From Tachypleus tridentatus (taxonomy: Eukaryota; Arthropoda; Merostomata; Xiphosura; Limulidae), in contig NC_134827.1 of NCBI RefSeq assembly GCF_004210375.1, positions 104,331,285 to 104,395,284 on the forward strand: 64,000 nucleotides of DNA, given 5' to 3'. Each line of letters begins with the position of its first letter. Position 1 is the first letter of the stretch. Of the stretch, positions 1 to 11,062 are shown in pieces. The notes below the pieces were generated by a model that was not told the origin of the DNA, did not search any database, and saw nothing but the letters and a program-made list of their open reading frames with translations. The position numbers and the translations under genes are program-made.

Positions 1-3000
1 TATACTCTACTAGTAAGAGATTCATACTCTACTAGTAAGAGATTCATACTCTACTAGTAAGAGATCTATACTCTACTAGTAAGAGATTCATACTCTACTA
101 GTAAGAGATTCATACTCTACTAGTAAGAGATCTATACTCTACTAGTAAGAGATTCATACTCTACTAGTAAGAGATTCATACTCTACTAGTAAGAGATCTA
201 TACCCTACTAGTAAGAGATTCATACTCTACTAGTAAGAGATTCATACTCTACTAGTAAGAGATTCATACTCTACTAGTAAGAGATTCATACTTTACTAGT
301 AAGAGATTCATACTCTACTAGTAAGAGATCTATACTCTACTAGTAAGAGATTCATACTCTACTAGTAAGAGATTCATACTCTACTAGTAAGAGATTCATA
401 CTCTACTAGTAAGAGATCTATACTCTACTAGTAAGAGATTCATACTCTACTAGTAAGAGATTCATACTCTACTAGTAAGAGATTCATACTCTACTAGTAA
501 GAGATTCATACTCTACTTGTAAGAGATTCATACTCTACTAGTGAGAGATCTATACTCCACTAGTAAGAGATTCATACTCTACTAGTAAGAGATTCATACT
601 CTACTAGTAAGAGATTCATACTCTACTTGTAAGAGATTCATACTCTACTAGTGAGAGATCTATACTCCACTAGTAAGAGATTCATGCTCTACTAGTAAGA
701 GATTCATACTCTACCAGTGAGAGATCTATACTCTACTAGTGAGAGATCCATACTCTACTAGTAAGAGATTCATACTCTACTAGTAAGAGATTCATACTCT
801 ACTTGTAAGAGATTCATACTCTACTAGTGAGAGATCTTTACTCCACTAGTAAGAGATCCATACTCTACTAGTAAGAGATCCATACTCCACTAGTAAGAGA
901 TTCATACTCTACCAGTGAGAGATCTATACTCTACTAGTGAGAGATCCATACTCTACTAGTAAGAGATTCATACTCTACTAGTAAGAGATCTATACTCTAC
1001 TAGTAAGAGATTCATACTCCACTAGTAAGAGATCTATACTCTACTAGTAAGAGACCAATACTCTACTTGTAAGAGATTCATACTCTACTAGTGAGAGATT
1101 CATACTCGTAAGAGATTCATACTCTACTAGTAAAATATTCATACACTACTAGTAAGAGATTTATACTCTACTAGTAAAATATTCATACTCTACTAGTGAG
1201 AGATTCATACTCTACTAGTAAAATATTCATACTTTACTAGTAAGAGATTCATACTCTACTTGTAAAATATTCATACTTTACTAGTAAGAGATTCATACTC
1301 TACTAGTAAGAGATCTATACTCTACTAGTAAGAGATTCATACTCTACTAGTAAGAGATCTATACTCTACTAGTAAGAGATTCATACTCTACTAGTAAGAG
1401 ATATATACTCCACTAGTAAGAGATTCATACTCTACTAGTAAGAGATCTATACTCTACTAGTGAGAGATTCATACTTTACTAGTGAGAGATTCATACTCTA
1501 CTAGTAAGAGATTCATACTCTACTAGTAAGAGATCTATACTCTACTAGTAAAATATTCATACTCTAGTAGTAAGAGACCAATACTCTACTTGTAAGAGAT
1601 TCATACTCTACTAGTGAGAGATTCATACTCTACTTGTAAGAGATTCATACTCTACTAGTAAAATATTCATACACTATTAGTAAGAGATCCATACTCTACT
1701 AGTAAAATATTCATACTCTACTAGTGAGAGATTCATGCTCTACTAGTAAGAGATCTATACTCTACTTGTAAGAGATTCTGCTCTACTAGTGAGAGATTCA
1801 TACTGTAAGAGATTCATACTCTACCAGTAAAATATTCATACACTACTAGTAAGAGATTTATACCTACTAGTAAAATATTCATACTCTACTAGTGAGAGAT
1901 TCATACTCTACTAGTAAAATATTCATACTTTTACTAGTAAGAGATTCATACTCTACTTGTAAAATATTCATACTTTACTAGTAAGAGATTCATACTCTAC
2001 TAGTAAGAGATTCATACTCTACTAGTAAGAGATCTATACCTACTAGTAAGAGATTCATACTCTACTAGTAAGAGATTCATACTCTACTAGTAAGAGATCT
2101 ATACTCTACTAGTAAGAGATTCATACTCTACTAGTAAGAGATTCATACTCTACTAGTAAGAGATTCATACTCTACTAGTAAGAGATTCATACCTACCAGT
2201 AAGAGATTCATACTCTACTTGTAAGAGATTCATACTCTACTAGTGAGAGATCTATACTCCACTAGTAAGAGATTCATACTCTACTAGTAAGAGATTCATA
2301 CTCTACTAGTAAGAGATTCATACTCTACTTGTAAGAGATTCATACTCTACTAGTAAGAGATTCATGCTCTACTAGTAAGAGATTCATACTCTACCAGTGA
2401 GAGATCTATACTCTACTAGTGAGAGATCCATACTCTACTAGTAAGAGATTCATACTCTACTAGTAAGAGATTCATACTCTACTAGTAAGAGATTCATACT
2501 CTACTAGTAAGAGATTCATACTCTACTTGTAAGAGATTCATACTCTACCAGTGAGAGATCTTTACCCACTAGTAAGAGATCCATACTCTACTAGTAAGAG
2601 ATCCATACCCACTAGTAAGAGATTCATACTCTACCAGTGAGAGATCTATACTCTACTAGTGAGAGATCCATACTCTACTAGTAAGAGATTCATACTCTAC
2701 TAGTAAGAGATCTATACTCTACTAGTAAGAGATTCATACTCCACTAGTAAGAGATCTATACTCTACTAGTAAGAGACCAATACTCTACTTGTAAGAGATT
2801 CATACTCTACTAGTAAGAGATTCATACTCTACTAGTGAGAGATCTATACTCCACTAGTAAGAGATTCATACTCCACTAGTAAGAGATCTATACTCTACTA
2901 GTAAGAGACCAATACTCTACTTGTAAGAGATTCATACTCTACTTGTAAGAGATTCATACTCTACCAGTGAGAGATCTATACTCTACTAGTGAGAGATCCA

Positions 3001-3190
3001 TACTCTACTAGTAAGAGATTCATACTCTACTAGTAAGAGATCTATACTCTACTAGTAAGAGATTCATACTCCACTAGTAAGAGATCTATACTCTACTAGT
3101 AAGAGACCAATACTCTACTTGTAAGAGATTCATACTCTACTAGTAAGAGATTCATACTCTACCAGTGAGAGATCTATACTTTACCAGTGA
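1..3190. repeat. 22-bp tandem array (minisatellite), runs off the left edge
   Basis: About 145 head-to-tail copies of a 22-bp unit with core CTACTAGTAAGAGATTCA. Each unit carries ACTAGT flanked by CTCT and AGAG, a small dyad. Common variants end in ATTCA, ATCTA, ATCCA or ACCAATA, and some copies read TAGTAAAATATTCA. Variants are ordered rather than random: the first 200 bp run in an A-A-B three-unit pattern, and longer blocks recur (see findings). The array stops abruptly near 3190 at a non-repeat CGCCGCAGG. No coding potential is seen. Confidence 0.97.
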
Positions 3191-3226
3191 CGCCGCAGGT
3201 CTAACAAAAAAATGCTAGGACTTTGT

Positions 3227-3342
3227 ACTTGAGCACAGGGCTACACAATGGGCTGTCTGTGCTCTGCACACTACGGGTATAGAAACCCGGTTTTTAGCAT
3301 TATAAACTTTCAGTTTTACCGCTGAGCCACGGTGAGGGGGAC
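3227..3342 (-). mobile_element. SINE, family A (tRNA-headed)
   Basis: On the minus strand the copy has a tRNA-like head (GTGGCTCAGCGGTAAA, then GGGTTTCTATACCC in the B-box position) followed by a short body and the tail ...CCCATTGTGTAGCCCTGTGCT. The same order recurs in many copies in this window. It sits directly beyond the 22-bp array. Confidence 0.75.
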
Positions 3343-3637
3343 TTGTGGGGGTAAATGGAACAATATTTGTTGTCGAAAACAGGTCTTCGGGAGAACTGAT
3401 TGAACTTCTTCGGATAGAAATTTAAGGCTTAAAAAGAGTAAATCTGGTCATCTTTGTGGACTTTCTGAATGATTTCTGTCATTGCACTTCTTTCTTCTGC
3501 GCCTTTTCACAATTCTGTTGACGGTTACCTGCCTTCTGTGCTCACTGACAAGCCTTTTCACACAACTAAGATTATCGACCGCTTGGAAGACAGATTCTAG
3601 TGTGAATGCGACAGGATTCCTTTATATCCCAATCTTA

Positions 3638-3765
3638 CGCCCCCCGCTAGTACAGCAGTAAATCTACGTATTTACAACACCAGAATCAAGGGTTCGATTC
3701 CCCTCGGTGGGCTCAGCAGATAGCCTAATGTGGCTTTGCTTTCAGAAAAACATGCAGACACACAC
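3638..3765 (+). mobile_element. SINE, family B (tRNA-headed)
   Basis: The head CCCCGCTAGTACAGCAGTAA is followed by a B-box-like GGTTCGATTCCCC, then CGGTGGGCTCAGCAGATAG and a GTGGCTTTGCTTT tail ending in ACACACAC. It matches the better preserved copies at 7118 and 28641. Confidence 0.75.
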
Positions 3766-3959
3766 TCACACAATCGTACTTTAATGAAAACCATATTAAT
3801 TTCAGTAAACAAAGAAAAAAAAATCACTTCAAGGTTGAGAAACTGAGTTGTGTTTTTAAATTAACTGTACTAAATGCTATTTCCGCTTGAAGCTATTGTA
3901 ATCTCTTATTGAAATTTTTTCTTCAACTAATTATAATTTTAATAGCCGCCCCCAACCCG

Positions 3960-4078
3960 TCCTTCCAGTGGCTCAACGATAAGTCCGGGGGCTTAAAAAC
4001 GCTAAAAATAGGGTTTCGATACCCATGATGGGCACAGTAGAGATAAGTCTATTTTGCAGCTTAGTTCTTAAGGATGTT
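3960..4078 (+). mobile_element. SINE, family A
   Basis: CCAGTGGCTCAACGATAAGT, GGGTTTCGATACCC and GATGGGCACAGTAGAGATAAG appear in the family A order. The tail is worn. Confidence 0.7.
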
Positions 4079-4257
4079 CTAAATAAAGTTTACTTTTTTT
4101 TACTTTTTTTACGTCCGTTGTTACTTTGTTCATCTCATTGTCTACCTTATTATATTACTCTCAGTGTCCTTACTTCACCCACTCTGTAACAGAATGTATA
4201 ACCAAATTATCTTGTTTTAAAAGAAGTTTGTAACAATCGCCACTAGGTGAAGTAATT

Positions 4258-4371
4258 CCTGATGACGGGAAACCCACTTAAAGTAAAAATGTGTCTCAAG
4301 ACATCTGGTATGGGTATTAACACTTTTATTAACATAAAGCAGAGAACGACGTTTCGACCTTCTTAGGTCAT
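4258..4371. mobile_element. Foldback element, half copy
   Basis: The stretch shares CACTTAAAGTAAAAATGT, GGTATGGGTATTAACAC and ACGTTTCGACCTTCTTAGGT with the fuller copies near 23.7 and 47.8 kb. Only one arm is present. It is cut off at about 4371, where a family C SINE begins partway through its tRNA head. Confidence 0.6.
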
Positions 4372-4612
4372 CGTAATCTGAGGGTTGGGGATTCGAATCC
4401 CGTCGCACCAAACATGCTCGTCCTTTTAGTCGTGGGAGCGTTATAATGTGGCGGTCAATGCCACTACTCGTTGATAAAAGAATCGCCCAAGAGTTTGCGG
4501 TGGGTGGTGACGACTAGCTGCCTTCCCTCTAGTCTAACTCTGCTAAATTAGAGACTGTTAGTGCAAATAGCCCTCGTGTAACTTTACGCGAAATCCACAC
4601 AAAACAAAACAG
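4372..4612 (+). mobile_element. SINE, family C, 5'-truncated
   Basis: The copy starts inside the tRNA-like head (CGTAATCTGAGGGTT, then GGGGATTCGAATCCC). It continues through the body (ATGCTCGTCC, GGCGGTCAATGCC, TGGTGACGACTAGCTGCC) to the common tail GCAAATAGCCCTCGTGTAAC and an A-rich end. Confidence 0.85.
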
Positions 4613-6904
4613 CTAATCATGCTGTGATTTATTAAACTACTGGCGTTTCTGCTGTTTAAGTTCAGACACGTCTTCAAGATGGCTTCATCCGTGTTTTGTT
4701 TTTTTTAACTTATCTAACCTCCGACGTTACGAATATATCAGTGTAACTCAGCTACAAAACTGGACATCAAAGGAGTAAAAAAAACAGATTTGTCGATGTT
4801 TCGTTATTTATAGTGATACATGAAAAAACAGGGGCGTTTATTTTATACAGGACTAGCTGGACTACCCGTCTCCTCGACGGAAGTTATGTGAACTCATGAT
4901 TAGGTTATCTTAGGACGGGAAAGGTTGATTCACTCATATGTAAAAAAACCGCAAAATACAAAACTGAAAATCCGTATGTATCTCTCCAACGAATCTGTAT
5001 ACAATGTTTGATAAATCTACGGGGTAGGGTGGGTGGGGTTAACGGTGAAAAAAACGCAAAATTAAAAATCTCTACGTATTTCTCCATGGACCCAGTTAAA
5101 CGACATATCGAGTTTAGTAAAATAGTTACAGATGACAGTAGTAGTATATTTTTGTAGATACAAATTAAAACGGGCGTATGATACTTATCGTGGAAAAGAA
5201 AATCCACTTAAGGGTCCACAGATACAGTTTTTGGATCATTTGTAAAGTGAAACAAATAAAAAATAAATGTTCTGCTCAAAATCTGTGTCACTAAACGTGT
5301 ATTACGTGGGTATCATAGTTCAATAGTTCACGTAGTTATTGGTCATCTGTTCTGTAACATGACTTTTAGACTGTGTTGAATTTGTTTTATAGTTTTCAAA
5401 CTAGGCTAGAAGGACTGTTTACACGTAATCGCCTCAAGTTCTGAAATTATTAGAACTAAGGCAGTCAGAGAACAACACGCTCCGTTATCTCTTGGACCAT
5501 CCTTTTTTGATCAAACAGCAGCCTGTTGTGTGGCGGAGGGCTTTTTCGATTGGTAAACTAGAACTGATATTTAATCGCAAATGTTCCTGTTGATATTTCA
5601 ATTTTATTTTTATTAACAGCTCAGGAGTTTTACTTTCATGTTGGAAATTAAACAAAGAAATATATATATATATGACGTATATATGTACTTGACCAGTTTA
5701 CCTCTGTTTAGAAATCACGAGTTGGTAAATCTTTAAACCAAGAAACACTCATAGCTAATCAAACTTAAATAACTTGATTCAAGTGTGTTTGTTTTTTCCT
5801 ATGTTTCAAGGCAGCGTTTCCATAATTTCCAACTTAACTTTTATAGACTGCGTAGGGCTTATTCGTTAGTTTTAAAGTTTTTGCCCAAAGTTACACAAAG
5901 AGCTACCTGCGAACATCCAGTCCCTAAGTTTGTTGAACTGATAAACTGGTGAGAGAGCGGCTAATTATATTTGTATGGGTTCAAAGTGACAACCAAAACA
6001 GTACAATTAAACAAGGTAAGGTATAGTACAACAGATATCGCAACTTCTTTACTTTGTGTTTTATTACATATATGCATTCTGATTGGTTTGACATGTCAAG
6101 ATCTTTGTTTCATTTAGATTCATTTTGATGTTCGAAATTTCGATTTTTTTTTTCTTTAAGCGTCCGCGTGAGGTTTATTAATGTAATGAAAGCCATCCGT
6201 ATAAGCGTCTCTGCATTTTTTAACAAAAATATTCGAAATATGACATTTAAATATTCCTATAAGGAAATATTTATTGTCCAGAACTTGTCGTTTTTCTGGC
6301 CGGCCCTTGGTTATTTACAGGATGTAACAGGAAGTCTGTTTTCACAGAGCACGCTCTACGCAATTAACCCAACAAACACCTCCTCCAAGATCAAACTACG
6401 TGTTTGGCAGGCGGAAACGGAAGTGAAGTTGATTTGATCTGCAGAGGGCAAGCAGTTTAGAACCTAATTACCGTGCAGGACGTTGCTGATCGCTCTTTAA
6501 TTAATGAGCTGTATCCTTCCGCTCAAGTAGTGAGTCCGACGCAGGCGGTGGGTCATCTCCAGGAGGATGGAACGCGGAGTGAGTTAAACACATGGCTGAT
6601 GAGATAGCGTTGGGAATGTCATGTCAGCCGTTTGAAGAATAGTAAAATACATGGTAGCCATTAAACATGGGAAAAACATGACGTAATTTGTATATTTCAA
6701 TATGACAACTATCGTGTACTTCAGGATGTCACAGGTCCACTAATAACTTTTATTCTAAAACTATAATTTCACAAAAACAGCCAAATACGATATATAAGGA
6801 GATATCAGGTAATACATAAAACTTCATACAATAATAGCTAAAGTTTTATTGTTTATAACGTAATTAATCGGTAACTTGTGTAATGCTGCATTAACCGATT
6901 TTAA
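4613..6904. other. Unassigned AT-rich DNA
   Basis: No gene is recognised. A short TA-rich microsatellite lies near 5659-5690. Open frames of about 90-100 codons (minus 4905-5207, plus 6168-6437) resemble no family I know and lack supporting splice or composition signals. A possible worn SINE C end (GCCCAAAGTTACACAAAGAG) lies near 5884. Confidence 0.6.
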
Positions 6905-8200
6905 CCGCATTAGTTTCAGTTAAACACCCCGTAATTTATAAGCTTAATCATTAGAAATAATAATTAGACACTTCATAATATACAAGCCTAATCCTTAGCA
7001 ATAATACAATGGTGCACCCTATAATTTACAAGCCTAATCGTTAGGAATAACACAGTTAAATACCCCATACTTTACAACCCTAATCGTTAGGAATAACACA
7101 GATAAACACTCCTTACTGTGTGTGTTTGTGTTTTCTTATAGCAAAGCCACAGAGGGCTCTCTGCTCAGCCCACCGAGGGGAATCGAACCCCTGATTTTAG
7201 CGTTGTAAATCCGGAGACATACCGCTGTACTATCGGGGGGCCACTCCTTACTTTACAAGCCTAATCGTTAGAAATAACACAGATAAACACTCCATACTTT
7301 AGAAGCCTAATCGTTAGAAATAACACAGATAAACACCCATACTTTAGAAGCCTAATCATTAGGAATAACACAGTTAAACACCCCATACTTTACAAGCCTA
7401 ATCGTTAGAAATAACACAGTTAAACACCCCATACGTTACAAGCCTAATCATTAGGAATAACACAGTTAAACACCCCATACTTTACAAGCCTAATCGTTAG
7501 GAATAACATAGTTAAACACCCCATACTTTAGAAGCCTAATCGTTAGGAATAACACAGATAAACACTCCATACTTTAGAAGCCTAATCGTTAGAAATAACA
7601 CAGTTAAACACCCATACTTTAGAAGCCTAATCATTAGGAATAACACAGTTAAACACCCCTACTTTACAAGCCTAATCGTTAGGAATAACACAGTTAAACA
7701 CCCCATACTTTACAAGCCTAATCGTTAGAATAACATAGTTAAACACCCCATACTTTAGAAGCCTAATCGTTAGAATAACACAGATAAACACTCCATACTT
7801 TAGAAGCCTAATCGTTAGAAATAACACAGTTAAACACCCATACTTTAGAAGCCTAATCATTAGGAATAACACAGTTAAACACCCCTACTTTACAAGCCTA
7901 ATCGTTAGGAATAACACAGTTAAACACCCCATACTTTACAAGCCTAATCGTTAGGAATAACATAGTTAAACACCCCATACTTTAGAAGCCTAATCGTTAG
8001 GAATAACACAGATAAACACTCCATACTTTAGAAGCCTAATCGTAAGAAATAACACAGTTAAACACCCATACTTTAGAAGCCTAATCATTAGGAATAACAC
8101 AGTTAAACACCCCATACTTTACAAGCCTAATCGTTAGGAATAACACAGTTAAACACCCCATACTTTACAAGCCTAATCGTTAGGAATAACACAGTTAAAC
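6905..8200. repeat. 46-bp tandem array with an internal SINE
   Basis: About 25 copies of a 46-bp unit containing TTTACAAGCCTAATCGTTAG and AATAACACAGTTAAACACC. The first three or so copies are diverged, and later ones are over 90 percent alike. The array is interrupted at 7118-7241 by a family B SINE. A multi-monomer pattern of about 228 bp repeats after 7500 (see findings). Most copies contain CCTAATCGTTAGG, a 5-bp inverted repeat around a 3-nt loop. Confidence 0.95.
7118..7241 (-). mobile_element. SINE, family B, with target-site duplication
   Basis: A well-preserved family B copy on the minus strand (GGGGTTCGATTCCCCTCGG, GAGCAGAGAGCC, tail ending AACACAAACACACAC). It is inserted in a monomer of the 46-bp array. 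The flanks repeat CACTCCTTACT at 7107-7117 and 7242-7252, a clean 11-bp target-site duplication. Array homogenisation has not erased it, so it is probably fairly young. Confidence 0.92.
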
Positions 8201-9294
8201 TCTTCCAACTGAGCAACAATGATTGATTATAACTTACCGACCTCGAGGTTTGACAGGCAGTAAAGTTGAGGCTAATTTGTAAGAAAATTGAATAAATGGT
8301 GTTAGAAAATAAATAATGTTATTAACCCTTAAAAATCTCGCTTGTTAAAAATAGAATTGACAGGAATTACAGTTCGATTACTTAATGTCGTTCTTTACGA
8401 AAACAATGTGTGTGTTTTGTTATAGTTAAACTATATCGTGTTATCAACTCTCTGATTTTAGTGTTGTAAATGCGAAGACTTACTATTGTTCCATCGGGGA
8501 GTGGGAGAACTGATGATATAAATAGCGCCTCGACCATTCCTATACTTACCGTATCCCAACCAACCTTGGTGTTGCCCGAAAAGCCTCGTCGGCTTTGGAT
8601 ATAGCAAATGTATTGTCGTTAACCTGTTAGAACATATTCTTCTTCGCTTTCACTTATTATGTTCTTAGAAGTTGAAAAAAACAATTTCGAGCCATCAGAT
8701 ATGGCTGACATTTTCAAACATTGAGATCTTAGATCCTTTAAAATTGGACCGTGAGTAGCCTGCTGTTCACCAGGACCAGAAAGTGAATCCAAGAATCAAT
8801 GGTTCCCGTTCCGGTGCTCTTACACTACCAAATAAAAATCGGTCTCCGCACCTCAGAGCTGGAGTGGGGTGGAGTGGGTGTGGAGTGCATTATAAGATGA
8901 TCACTATTTAATCAGTACAGATCAAGAATTGGGTGTTGGATGCTGTTGATTAGTCACTGCGCGTCTTGTCTATCAACTGAATATTACTGCAGGTGGCCTT
9001 CGTGTAGCTTTGAGCAAGAATTCGAAAAGAAACATCACACGGGAACAGGAAACACTGAGGTCAACGTAAAACATCCAATGAGGTATTGAGGCTAAGACCT
9101 CAGGACTAAAATACCTTTATTTACACAGTCATCTCTGTAGTTCCAGTTACTATAGATGTAGTCACTTAGTTCTAATAAATTTGGAAAAATAATAGTACGT
9201 AAGGGTTTACAGATTTTTCTATGTCTATTAAATCAAAAAAATGTAAAAATAGTTCTTAAAATCAGGTCATTATCCAGATATATTAGAAAAAAGT
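8201..9294. other. Unassigned DNA with one worn SINE
   Basis: Apart from a decayed family B SINE near 8405-8505, I see no gene, RNA or clear repeat in this stretch. Confidence 0.55.
8405..8505 (-). mobile_element. SINE, family B, decayed
   Basis: The minus strand reads CCCGATGGAACAATAGTAAG and later ACAACACTAAAATCAGAG, the family B head, but the B-box is damaged and the rest is weak. Confidence 0.55.
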
Positions 9295-9440
9295 AGCTAG
9301 CGTGGTCTGTTAGTTGATCTAGGGGTCCACGATTCGAGTCCCGTTTCCAGAGCGAGAACAAATCGCGCTCTTTACTGATGGACTGAACGTGCGTTATAAG
9401 AATAACGGTCAGATACTATTACTGAAGTAAATATACGTCA
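9295..9440 (+). mobile_element. SINE, variant with a C-like body
   Basis: A tRNA-like head (AGCGTGGTCTGTTAGTTGAT, ATTCGAGTCCCG) is followed by GCGTTATAAGAATAACGGTC, which aligns with the family C body. The head differs from the usual family C head, so this looks like a separate subfamily. Confidence 0.5.
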
Positions 9441-10080
9441 TATATGAGTGACATGTTTTTACAGTATCGTACTGCCTCACTCGCAATATGTTGTTGAATC
9501 AATGTCATACAAATGTTATTCACTGTACTTTAAATTCATAAAGGGTTGTTTGAGTCTGGTTCGTAAGGCTTGTTCTTAATCTTTTGTTATGCTTTCAAAG
9601 TAATATTTAGGCAGAAAAACACTTGTAATATATATGTATATATAAATATGTTACAAAACAAAGATGTGAATAGTAAATACTTGTCAAAAATAATTTTTGT
9701 TTTCCTATTTCTCAGCTGGATTCTTTATTGTAAAAACAAAATATATATTTTGCGACAAGGTCCTGAGAGTAAACGAATTTTCACAGAGGACCGAGTTACT
9801 AATTTTTTGAAATAATTAAAAGCCGTATTTATATCTGCTAACCCTAACTCTGGGGAAAATCTGCTATTCAGTATAAGAAATCAAGTTGTGATAAAGCGAA
9901 ATTCTACAAATATGACCTTGGGAGTGAATGTATTAAACAGTATCTGTTAGGGAGGATATATTATTAATTTTCTTTAGTGTTTTACAGACCCGTGAATTAG
10001 TTGTATAAAGTATACTCGTATTTAAATTGTTCTTGACAGAAAGAGTGGAAGTTTAGATCCATTTAGTTATTTCTTGTGAC
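9441..10080. other. Unassigned AT-rich DNA
   Basis: No recognisable gene or repeat. A plus-strand open frame at 9570-9815 encodes a lysine- and tyrosine-rich peptide of AT-rich character and is probably chance. Confidence 0.5.
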
Positions 10081-10575
10081 CGTGTCCGTTAGCTGTCCCT
10101 AATTTAGCAGTGCAAGGTTAGAGGGAAGGCAGCTAGTCATTACCACCCACCGCCAACTTTTTTACCAACGGCCAGGTGGTTAAGGCACTCGACTCGTAAT
10201 CTGAGGGTCGCGGGTTCGAATCCCCGTCACACCAAACATGCTCGTCCTTTCAGCCGTGAGGGACGCTACAGTGTGACGGTCATTCTCACTATTCGTTGGT
10301 AAAAGAGCAGCCCAAGAGTTGCGAGTGGGTGGTGATGACTAGCTGCCTTCCCTCTAATCTTACATTGCTAAATTAGGGACGGCTAGCGCAGATATACCTC
10401 GTGTAGCTATGCGCGAAATTAAAACAAACAAACAAATATTCGAATAGTGGGATTGAGCGTCACTTTATAATGTCCCCTCGGCTGAGAGAGCGAGCATATT
10501 TGGTGTGACGGGGTTTCGAACCCACAACTCTAAGATTGCGAATCGAGTGCTCTAATCACCTGGCCATGCCGGACA
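10081..10575 (-). mobile_element. SINE, family C, split by a second SINE
   Basis: The distal part (10081-10169, containing CCTAATTTAGCAGTGCAAGG) and the head part (10441-10575, ending CACCTGGCCATGCCGG) are two halves of one minus-strand family C copy. They are separated exactly where the element normally reads TTTACCAACGAATAGTGGG. Confidence 0.85.
10170..10440 (+). mobile_element. SINE, family C, full length, nested
   Basis: Complete family C copy: A-box-like GGCCAGGTGGTTAAGGC, anticodon arm CTCGACTCGTAATCTGAGG, B-box GGGTTCGAATCCC, long body, tail GCAGATATACCTCGTGTAGC, and a terminal run of AAAC units. The anticodon loop reads CTCGTAA, which suggests a tRNA-Thr(CGU)-like ancestor (inference). 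It lies inside another copy in the opposite orientation. No clear target-site duplication was found. Confidence 0.9.
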
Positions 10576-10962
10576 AACTTGATAGTAATTCTATAGGGGT
10601 CAACTTTCTATGTTCTGGACTTTCATTTATCTTTATATCTTTCACATACCATTTGAGGTCAGAGTTCTTCTCGATTATTTTAGATTTGTGAGTATATGTG
10701 TGACACACGATGAAAATACGAAAGCGATGAATATGTAATAATATATCAACCAAACTACATCTGCAAGATTCGGTGCTGATGAGACCTTTCGTACAACACC
10801 AGGTTCCACCTGGCCGGTTGGGATGCGACAGACGAAGTAGTGGTCTAAGCGCTATTTATTATCTAATCAATTTTATGAGCAATTCTTATGGTGAGAAATA
10901 GATGAAGTAAGTGAAATTGAAATTATTATATGTTTTATTTTATATCACAAATATTATTACTC

Positions 10963-11062
10963 CTTCCAGTGGCTCATTGGTTAGTCCGTAGGCTTAAGAC
11001 AAGTAAAATTCGGATTTTGATACCCTTGGTGGGCAAAGCACAAATTAGCCCACTTATCAACG
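10963..11062 (+). mobile_element. SINE, family A
   Basis: CCAGTGGCTCATTGGTTAGT, GGATTTTGATACCC and GGTGGGCAAAGCACAAATTAG follow the family A order. The copy is diverged. Confidence 0.65.

Noticed and set aside
1..3190. CRISPR-like array
   Set aside because: Units are contiguous 22-mers with no unique spacers, and the genome is eukaryotic.
6168..6437. 89-codon plus-strand frame as a small gene
   Set aside because: No recognised motif, no splice context and no conserved pattern. Length is within chance for AT-rich DNA read with alternative starts.
10170..10245. True tRNA gene (tRNA-Thr CGU-like)
   Set aside because: The tRNA-like part is always followed by the same SINE body and tail, and acceptor-stem pairing is lost. 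It is a SINE head.
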